From Spirogloea muscicola (lineage: Eukaryota > Streptophyta > Zygnematophyceae > Spirogloeales > Spirogloeaceae), in NCBI GenBank assembly GCA_009602725.1, contig WELB01000298.1:27936-42321 (forward strand): a DNA stretch of 14,386 nt, read 5' to 3'. The notes under the pieces were generated by a model. The model was not told the DNA's origin, searched no databases, and was given only the letters and a program-made list of their open reading frames with translations. The position numbers were made by a program, and so were the translations under genes. Of the stretch, positions 7,071 through 14,386 are shown piece by piece (within the stretch, counting starts at the first letter, position 1; every line of letters starts with the position of its first letter).

Positions 7071-9560
7071 ATGAGGAGGGTGGGGGCCATTGCTAATGCC
7101 ATCTATCGCCTCACCAGCGTTGGCGGCAGCATCGGCCACAGCAGTTGCGGCGTTAGAGTTGGCCTTCTGGGAAGCTGTGCTGGTGGCAGTCAAGCTGGCA
7201 GCCTCCCCACAGGTGGCCCCAGAAGCGGCAAAGGCCGCAGCCTGGTGACCTCCCCAGGCTGGCTGGTCGTCCGTAGCCTGGTACTGGCCAACGTCGGGGT
7301 CCTTGGCAGCGGCGCCTGGCAGAGGCGCACGGCGGCACTCTGGGACAGCCGTGGTGGCCTCAGTGCACACGGCTCTGCCAGCAGCGAGGCTCCTGCGGAC
7401 GGCACGCTGACGTACCTGCGCAGCTCACGGACTGCTGCGGAGGTGTACCTGGTGGGCACCGCTCACATTTCCGCCAAAAGCGCCCAGCAAGTTAGAGAGG
7501 TGCGCGTGCCCCTTCATTTGCTTCTTGATTGTCCTTGAGACTTTGTGGTGACGTTGGCGTTTGAGAAGCTGGGTGGTGGCTGCAATGTGGGGCTTGTGCT
7601 GGACGATGATGAGCTACATGGTCTGGTCTTTGGCTTGAGAAAACGTCCATCAAGCTAGTCATGCAGTCTAAAGGGACATGGTTTGTAGCATTCTTGTTGC
7701 CTTTTCAGATGTCTGCTTCCTAGTGGCTAACAAGCAACCCCTGTTACTCGTTTCAACAGGTCATCAGGAAAGTAAAGCCCAGGACTGTGATGGTAAGAGT
7801 CGCAGCCTCGCCAGTAAAATCGATTGTTGCGCTCGTCTTCTGCGACTATTGGATCGACTAGCCGGCACTCTGATGCTGTTGACCATCAGACCCTGTGGAG
7901 CTTGCAGTGATAGATGTACGAATAGAAACAAGCAAGCTTGACAAGGGCTCAAGAAGGAGGTAACTCAGCCAGCTTGTCTGCTCTTCCCTCCCTAGACTTG
8001 CAGATTGAGCTGTGCGATGAGAGGCTCAAGAAGCTCATGACGCACGGCGATAAGGGCACAAGCACGGGCATGGACGCCCTCGGAGGGTGGCTCCAGAGCC
8101 TCTCTGGCATGATGAGAGGCAATCTGATCGAGGTGGCCCTCACTTCCTTCTATAAGCTGCTTGCCAGCCTAGGCCTCGAACCCGGCAAAGAGTTCAAGGT
8201 GAGAAGTGCTCAAGTACGGTAAATGACTGTATGCATGCTATGCCTTGCATCCAGATGAGATTACAACCATAAAGAGCTCATCCAGATGAGATCACAAACA
8301 CAAAGAGCTCTTTACGATATGAATATGTGTTTGAGTACTGAACAATCTTACGGGATGTGTCATCCATTAAGTCGTATTTTGATGGACAAAGGAGTAGCTA
8401 TTGATCTTACAGGAATAGTCAAGAACGCAGGAAATGTGACGTGAAGAAGCAGAAATGGAAACGAGTGAAACGCTCAGTGCATTGCTTTTGCGCTAGTTTC
8501 ACGTCTTCAAGCGCTGTCCTTCTCACTGACTCGGGGATTTGCAAGGGGTTTGTGCTTGTCAGCAATCATGAGAAAAAGTGTAACTTGAAGTGAGAGCTAA
8601 CAGCAGAGGCGATTCAGTCAAAGTAAGTGTCCAACACACAAAGCTTCTCTGTGACAAATTGCACTGCGGGTTGTTGTGTTTTAGTTGAGTCATAGGTTGC
8701 TGTGGAGGAGGCTCAGCAAATCGGGGCCACAGTGGTCTGTGGCGACCGAAGCGTCAGTGTGAGTGCAGCCACACTAAAATGGTGCCGAAGCGCAAGCCTG
8801 TGCTGCTGCTATGCATGAGCTTCTGTTGCGATACTTACTATAACCATTTCAATGAGCTGCAGTCTGGGCCTACTGCTCTGTCCAGAAGTAGAGTAGCAGA
8901 TGTATAGCAGACTGTGTCATTTCAACAAGAAGCTTAGGATGGACTTTCCAAGGACTACCGTTGAGACCCCTGAAGATCAACACTCTGCATTTGTAGGTTA
9001 CATTGAAGCGGCTGCAGGAAGCTATCTCGTTGAAGGAGATGCTGAGCTTGCTGGCTCGGCCACCCTCATTTCCTGGTTATCATGCGAGGCAAGAGACCAT
9101 GGAGCGCCTCCTTGGGCTGCTGCAGAACAAGGGGAAGAGCCTCGCTGAGGTTCTCCCGGAGCTGACTGAGCTGATGAAGAACCGGGAGGACGTTCGTGTC
9201 ATGCGAGCAGTGGTTGAAGCAGCCTCGCCTGGAGCAGTGAGAATGCTGACTATACAATGACCTTGCTTTTCCATCCACCAGTAACATGCAGACATTATGT
9301 GTGTGGTATAAGTTAGATGAAGGTTTTGATAATGTAGAGTACCGGGCTTTCTGCACAAAGATGTCATCTGTGTCTCATTTGTGGATCTAACATGAGCTTT
9401 GTGGCCGCTGGACCTGCAGGCGAGAGTCATGATCACAGAGAGGGACGAGCACATGGCAGAGGTGGTGAAGGGCTTGCAGGGGACAGTGGTGGTCGTTGTC
9501 GGCCTGGCTCACATGGACGGTATAGAGCAGAGATTGCAAGCTGGGGGTTATGAGAAATGA
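7071..9560 (+). CDS. TraB/PrgY-family protein, six exons, 366 aa
   Basis: Exons inferred: 7071-7499, 7760-7792, 8004-8198, 8696-8758, 8997-9236 and 9420-9560, all phase 0, all introns GT-AG (260, 211, 497, 238 and 183 nt). The joined protein carries the family's landmarks in order: VYLVGTAHIS (GTAH 129-132), IELCDER (155-161), EPGKEFKVAVEEA, CGDRS (234-238), ITERDEHM (325-332) and VVVVVGLAHMDG (GLAH 348-351). The two Gx2H motifs are the likely metal or active-site positions of the TraB/TIKI fold. Eukaryotic relatives (animal TRABD, plant TraB proteins) are associated with mitochondria. About 90 N-terminal residues contain Arg, Ser and Ala but no acidic residue, suggesting a mitochondrial or plastid presequence. 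The ATG at 7071 is the first ATG in this open frame. The protein ends 15 residues after the second Gx2H motif and has no C-terminal membrane anchor, unlike animal and plant relatives as I recall them. The second exon is only 33 nt. Exact biochemical activity is unknown. Confidence 0.9.
8248..8309 (+). repeat. Tandem duplication inside intron 3 of the TraB-family gene
   Basis: Two adjacent 31-nt units (8248-8278 and 8279-8309), each starting CATCCAGATGAGAT and ending AAAGAGCT, match at 28 positions. They lie inside the longest intron and do not touch a splice site. Confidence 0.85.
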
Positions 9561-9853
9561 ATCGCAGCTACATTAAACAAGTCAGGTCTGACAAAATTCA
9601 CAAATTAAAGTGACAATGTTAGAGATGACGTCTTGTCTCAGACTAAATCTGAAAGTGAGACTTGTTGTACAGATATCTCAATGTCAATGTCTATGCAGCG
9701 CAGCAAAGGCCTGAATTTTGGTCGTTGCCTGGCATAGGGATATGTTAATCAGGAACTGCTCCTCGATGAGCCCTCGCTAGGGGCTCATCAAAAGCAAAGT
9801 AAAGGAGAAGTAACAACAATGAGGTGATAAGACTGAACACTAGTCTTGACAGA
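9561..9853. other. Intergenic region between converging genes
   Basis: These 293 nt separate the stop codons of the TraB-family gene (plus) and the MFSD1-like gene (minus) and must hold both 3' untranslated regions. I found no TGTAA, the usual green-algal polyadenylation signal, on either strand here; CATTAAACA at about 9570 is a weak AT-rich candidate for the plus gene. Confidence 0.6.
9765..9789. terminator. Stem-loop between converging genes
   Basis: GATGAGCCC (9765-9773) pairs perfectly with GGGCTCATC (9781-9789) around a 7-nt loop. It starts about 65 nt after the stop of the minus-strand transporter and about 205 nt after the plus-strand stop. A role in 3'-end formation for one or both genes is inference from position. 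Confidence 0.45.
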
Positions 9854-12800
9854 TCAACATAAGCTCGCAGCCTCTGATCCAGACTCTCCAGGATCTGAGG
9901 TGGGCCTGGCATCGGCAAGTGAGTGGGGCTTGTTAAGAATGTTGTCTCCCCGCGCATCAACCACATTGATGAGGACCCCAATCGCCATACCAACAACGTC
10001 CACGCCCGCAAAGAAGAGCTCCACAGCCTGACAACGAGAAGGGAAAGTGACTTCAGTTTTGAAGGCATGACACACTAACTTATTCATTATCTGGCCAGTG
10101 GAGCTTTGGTGCTCGTTCTACCAAAGCAATCCTGAAGACATACAGCCAGCCACCTTCAACAAATAACTTGAGATGCTGAAAGAGCTGGAGAGGCCATGCC
10201 ATGTAGCTCCCAGTGTTGTCACGTATCTTGCCAACAGCAATGGGCACGGAGAAGAGGCCAGCGTTTTGCACCGCAGTAGTGAGACCATAGGCCGTCCCAA
10301 GTGTGCCCGCGGGAGCAACCAGAGCAACTGATGGCCATACAGCTGAAGCAAAGATGCTGGAAAGAGCAGGCAATGCGTGCTGCTTCAGAAGCTCCTCAGT
10401 ATCACATCAGTATTTCAGAGTAAATGACGCTAAAACAGGAGTCTCATGTACCCAATGTGCTTCTCTGGCTGGCATATGAATGCCTCTCTGGCCAGCATAC
10501 AACTCAGGATCGGAGCCTGCTGAAGCATGAAGTGAGCAATGAGTCAATCAGGCCCACATAAAGGTCAAGGCATCCAGCATAAGAAAGTTTGGCGGTGTGT
10601 GATGCATGCAGACCTGTATGCTAGGCCGAGGGTAATAAGAGGTACATACGGTGTGATCATTGTAAGTGCCAACATCAGGTGCACCTGCAAGCAGGTACTA
10701 AGCTTAATGGCATGCTCTGGAATATGCATACATTCCCTAAGAGCTGTCAAAGCTGCGGACTGTAGAGCTGTAAAAGCTGCGGATTGCTCAGTGTCCAATT
10801 TATCCAAGATATGTGAGTGTGGCACCCGTATGCGTGTGATCTTTCGAGGAGCAAATGACAAACGATTACAGTCTAAGGTGCAGATTGGTTCTTTCAGAGA
10901 TATGAAAAATTCTCACAGAGCAAAGTGCAAATGCTCCAGCAAATAAGAGCCTTGCTCGGTAGCCGTACTTGTCAACCAGCGAACCAAAGATAGGATTGAC
11001 GCATGCCGCAATCATATAAGGAATCGACATGAGCCCATCTGCCACCTGCAGTGAGAGGCCCCACTTGCCCTGCATCCAAGCAAAGGAGCCATATTGATAA
11101 GGGCATGTCCAGAATATCATATAGGGGAACCTTGCTGGTCAAAACTGTCGCTGCTTATAGGTGTTCATTCGCAGCCACTGCCATGTTGGTCATGACCATA
11201 GGACAAGATATTATATGACAAGCTTGAGCTACAGCTAGTCAAATTGGACCAGGCTGTCTTACCATGATAACACCAGCAGCAACATTGTTGAATGGAATGA
11301 CAGTAGCATACACAATGACGCAGCTGCAGCACGTGGAAAAGTCGATGGACTTTGGTGAAACAAATTGCAGGTCAACATTGTACACACTTCAGACCGCGGA
11401 GATTGCTGACTCCCACCATGAAGATATGTAATCTGGGTATTATATACATGGACCTCCAACAAGACTCGAAATGAATAGATTCAGAACCCAGGAACAATAC
11501 AATCTTATATCTCTTATATCATTCCATGCACATGTGTACAACGCTTTTGCTCTTGATTGGGATAGTGCAAACACCTCGCTGTGAGAAGCCATAGCTGAAA
11601 GGGAAAGGCTTTCACATCCTCCAGAAGTGTGGACTTGTGCTCAGCAGGGGTCTCAAAGATTGATGCCGTTTACAAGCAATGCAAGCAGTCCATCAGCTTC
11701 TTGCCACGTAAGCATGCCCCAGCACACATCCGCAGGTCAAATTGGCTCACAAGAATATAATTCATGCATTTCAATCCATGTATCATGATAACCTAGTGCA
11801 CAGGAGGACAGGCCTCAGAGAAGAGTGGTCTGAAAGTCATTGTAGCTCGTGTCGCACTTATGACAGGAAGCTTACTGAGCTCCTCACCTCAAGCAAAGAA
11901 ACAAGGGCCTTGTCGTCTTCGGAGGTAAGAAGGGGCCGCTTGGGCTCAAGAGCACACTCCCTTGCCAGGTACTTGTCGGTGTAGTTCTCGAGGATGAGCA
12001 TTGAGATGGAGCAGACGAGGGACATAAGGGTAACCATGAGACCAAACCTTCATAATTGCCAAAGAATACAGCCGTGGGAGTTCACGGTAGACCAAAAGAA
12101 CCCATGACAACCGCCAGAACAACAACCCAGATTTAGAACCTTCTCAGATGAACGTAAAGAGCAACGATAATACTCATTTTGAGGATCTTGAGATTCACAA
12201 GACAAGCAGAAGGGCGGGACTGATTGAGAGCAATTATGAGCCACGATGACTGCATCTCATCCATGTTGCTAAACTATTACGCCACTGAGCATCAAAGGAA
12301 GGAAGATGAGTCGAAACCATATCACTGGAGCGGAGCGCCTGACCAGATAGCCGATGAAGGCTCGTGCTGGTGAAAGAAAGGGACGTATTTGTAGTTGAAA
12401 ATGGCAGGACAGACCTGCACATTCGACAACATATCAGCAAGTCTTAAAAGACAATACTGCTGGAAGCATCTGCATGGAGACATGCAGGTTTACATGAACA
12501 GTGGGGGCTGCAGTTTCTTGCGGTCGTTGTGCATGACTATACCCAGTCGTTGATGACGGATCCCATTCTGGCGACAGTCAAGCCCAGGCCCATCGCGAGC
12601 GCCATCTCCTTGCCAGCGAACCAGACGGCAAGGACGGTAGACTGACCGACGTTGAGTGACTCAGCGCCCAGCCCATATGTGAATCTGCCGGCCAGCGACA
12701 AGTGGTAACTGCGAGAGTAAATTCCAGCAGCGAAGATGCCTTGACCTGCGGAAGTGACCACATTGGGGCAGGAGAGAGTCAGGTCAGTAAACAAAGTCAC

Positions 12801-13791
12801 AAAGTGTCATGATGGCATAATGGAAGGTGGACAAGCAGTGCTGGATACACATCTGTATTCAGAACGTTCTGCTGCTATATGTAAACCTGAAGACCAGATC
12901 ATACTGCAGCTACTCCAGAATTTGACTAACAGCATGTTAAGAAGACACCCTGGACCATAACCCCAAGCAGCCAGCACATAGCAAAGTGTCATCTGAGCAA
13001 GGTGGTGCTGAGGAACAGACCGAGGACAATGCAGAGGGTGAAGAGGAGCATGGACGTGCGGGTGCCGCAGCGGTCCACCAGCATGCCTCCGGCGAGTGGG
13101 AGGACGATATTGGGGAAGGAGTACACCGAGTAGAACAGGTTGTACTGGGTGTCAGAGAGGTCCAGCGCTGTCTGCACAAGAAAGTGAAGGGGTCCTCTCA
13201 GTCTGCAGTCCATCTCTTGCAGTAGAGAAACTGTGAGGCACTGGACTACATGCTTGTCAGTGGTACTTCATCGCGACTTTGTGCACACACTAGACCCCAA
13301 TGCACACTGGGGGATAGGAAATTTGACCAACTATGTGACTTCCTTAGTAAACCCAAAGAGACGCTAAGCGTTATATACAAGAGGATACTGTCGGTTCTTG
13401 TTGCAAGCTTTCTGGGAGCTCTTCTGGGGCGCGTTTCGTGAGAGCCCGAGAGCTGAGGCTGCCAGAAGTTGCGGCCACCGCTGGGGGGCATGCAAGTACC
13501 TGGATGGGCTCCTTGAGCGCGGACGGGTTGTCGAAGCAGAAGTAGGCGCCCATCATGATGGCCGACGTCAGCGCCAGGACCACCCACCTGGCGCCACACA
13601 GGCCGGCGCGCGCCACGTAAAAGGGCGTCAATGTTGCTGGCTGCGCCGCGGCAGCGCAAGGCTGAGCACAGTACTTAATCTACATCCCAAACCCATATCT
13701 GTTATCCTTAAACCCCGACAATTCAATTCGCAACTTGTGTGGTGCGGGCTGCGACGCGCCTGGCAGACAGGTCGGGCCGCGCGAGCGCCAT
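9854..13791 (-). CDS. MFSD1-like major facilitator transporter, twelve exons, 491 aa
   Basis: Exons in transcript order (high to low): 13791-13735 (tentative), 13640-13500, 13171-13021, 12745-12543, 12414-12344, 12047-11888, 11651-11575, 11323-11263, 11069-10917, 10684-10614, 10356-10200, 10027-9854. Phases agree at every junction; introns are 94-328 nt. Landmarks: YFCFDNP (52-58), the loop motif GGMLVDRCGTR (94-104), GRFTYGLGAESL (136-147), WFAGKE (158-163), VARMGSVIN (174-182), the second-half loop FGSLVDKYGYRAR (335-347), AVWPSVALVAP (387-397), LGTAYG (401-406) and VQNAG. These match animal MFSD1 in order and spacing; human MFSD1 is about 465 aa. MFSD1 is a lysosomal dipeptide transporter that works with GLMP in animals; a vacuolar or lysosomal role here is inference. 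The first exon rests on the first in-frame ATG with a strong GCCATGG context and a GTTGCG donor; everything from YFCFDNP on is secure. The last intron (10028-10199) seems to start with GC. No clear [DE]xxxL[LI] lysosomal sorting signal was found. Confidence 0.9.
10740..10787. repeat. Tandem duplication inside a transporter intron
   Basis: Two adjacent 24-nt units beginning AGAGCTGT and containing AAAGCTGCGGA (10740-10763 and 10764-10787) differ at about three positions. They lie inside the intron 10685-10916 of the MFSD1-like gene. Confidence 0.8.
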
Positions 13792-14097
13792 GGCTGACCG
13801 CGGCGGCCAGAAGAACCGGCAGATCCTCAGCACAAGCTGCTTCAGTTGGCGCAGCTGGGCGGCCCACGCCAACCCGTTGCCGCTTGCCGGCAAGACCGGC
13901 CGCCGTTGCCGGGCCCCGGGCCTCACGCCGCAGTCTCAGGCCCTTTTGGGCGGGTGGGGACGGCAGCTTGTACAGGTGGGGCTGCAGTATTTATTGGTAG
14001 CTTACTATTTGGTTATGGAACTCCTGCAGACCTTCATGATTCCATCAGCTCCGGTCACGGTCCTCGTGTGCCGGCGCGTTACTGCTGTGAGCACTTC
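13792..14097. other. Upstream region of the transporter gene
   Basis: This GC-rich stretch lies upstream of the minus-strand transporter start. Plus-strand frames also run through it, one with an ATG at 13790 that overlaps the transporter's ATG head to head in CCATGG. None encodes a recognisable motif. It may hold a promoter, possibly bidirectional, but no core element is evident. Confidence 0.35.
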
Positions 14098-14199
14098 ATG
14101 GAGCTGCTCCCCGAAACGATACCAAATGAAGAAAATTTCGTGTATTTGAAACAGTCGAAGGCCAGTATGGCCAAGTACAGAGGTAAGCACATCTTATGA
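14098..14199 (+). other. Possible exon or coding remnant with KYRGKHI tail
   Basis: From the ATG at 14098 the frame reads MELLPETIPNEENFVYLKQ, then SKASMAKYRGKHIL and a stop at 14197-14199. The frame stays open upstream to about 13846. An alternative ending is a splice donor, AGAG followed by GTAAGC, at 14182. I do not recognise the protein. The segment 14131-14194 recurs in inverted orientation at 6559-6620 with mostly conservative differences, and both copies stop at or one codon after GKHI. That favours a real coding origin. Whether this is a gene end, a spliced exon or a dispersed pseudogene fragment cannot be decided here. Confidence 0.4.
14131..14194 (+). repeat. Coding-like repeat fragment, copy 2
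   Basis: Reverse-complement partner of 6559-6620; about 62-64 bp with one 2-nt length difference and roughly eight substitutions. Shared flanks include GAAAATTTCGTGTATTT at one end and AAGCACATCT at the other. Confidence 0.75.
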
Positions 14200-14224
14200 C
14201 GTAGCAGCTAGCATCTAGCAGCTA

Positions 14225-14386
14225 CTGGAGCTGCTAGTGGAGTGAGGCAGCAGCTGTGCCAGGAGGAATGGAGGGGTGGGGGGGAGAAGAGGGCTGGAAG
14301 TGCCACGATTGGGGCCTTGACATCCTGTCCTGCTGGAGCTGCTAGAGGAGGAGTGAGGCAGCATCCATAGCAGGAGGGATGGGGGG
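14225..14386 (+). repeat. G-rich tandem repeat running off the window edge
   Basis: CTGGAGCTGCTAG-GGAG-GTGAGGCAGCA-like units start at 14225 and 14333 (period about 108), each ending in AGGAGG-ATGG and a G-run. The second unit is cut by the window end, so copy number is unknown. The preceding TAGCAGCTAGCATCTAGCAG (14202-14221) is itself a short internal repeat. Confidence 0.75.

Noticed and set aside
11070-11160. Longer version of the transporter exon beginning upstream of GKWG
   Set aside because: It would start in the wrong phase for the preceding exon or meet a stop; the acceptor before GKWG gives phase 0 and the family's spacing.
13398-14000. 200-codon plus-strand frame over the transporter 5' end
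   Set aside because: It is antisense to the secure exon at 13500-13640 and Arg/Ala-rich without a motif.
1-14386. tRNA, rRNA and CRISPR features
   Set aside because: I saw no cloverleaf with conserved arms, no rRNA core sequence and no regular repeat-spacer array by eye. The stem-loop units have irregular spacing and diverged sequence, unlike CRISPR.

Overview
The window looks like nuclear DNA of a green alga (Chlorophyta, possibly a trebouxiophyte). Two spliced genes contain many short introns (94-497 nt), almost all GT-AG, and encode conserved eukaryotic proteins. The retroelement belongs to a reverse transcriptase plus restriction-like-endonuclease lineage that I associate with algae and plants. 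The organism call is inference; there is no rRNA, organelle or telomere marker to fix it.

Region 1-3843 holds no gene I can support. It is a mosaic of repeats: a 64-bp module (A) present three times without a mismatch and once diverged; a 100-bp module (B) joined to A in a 164-bp unit present twice; a 171-bp module (C-D) present at least twice; a 54-bp module present twice; and about a dozen dispersed copies of a small stem-loop of the form GGGCTGGCTTTTCACAGCCC. Several other foldback structures lie among them. 

Region 4008-6419 (minus) is a long uninterrupted retrotransposon ORF of 803 aa with reverse transcriptase, a CCHC finger and a C-terminal restriction-like endonuclease. Diverged copies of the left-hand repeat modules lie on both sides, so it seems to sit inside the repeat mosaic. 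Region 6420-7070 is a gene-free spacer with repeat remnants.

Region 7071-9560 (plus) is a six-exon gene for a 366-residue TraB/PrgY-family protein with an organelle-targeting-like N-terminus. It converges on a twelve-exon minus-strand gene (9854-13791) for a 491-residue MFSD1-like major facilitator transporter. The 293-nt gap between their stop codons contains a perfect 9-bp stem-loop. The last exon junction of the transporter appears to use a GC-AG intron. Nothing in the sequence links the two genes functionally.

The right edge (13792-14386) contains a short plus-strand coding-like fragment whose relative occurs in inverted orientation upstream of the retrotransposon ORF, followed by a G-rich tandem repeat of about 108 bp period. 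All exon structures were derived by hand from splice signals, phase and family resemblance.
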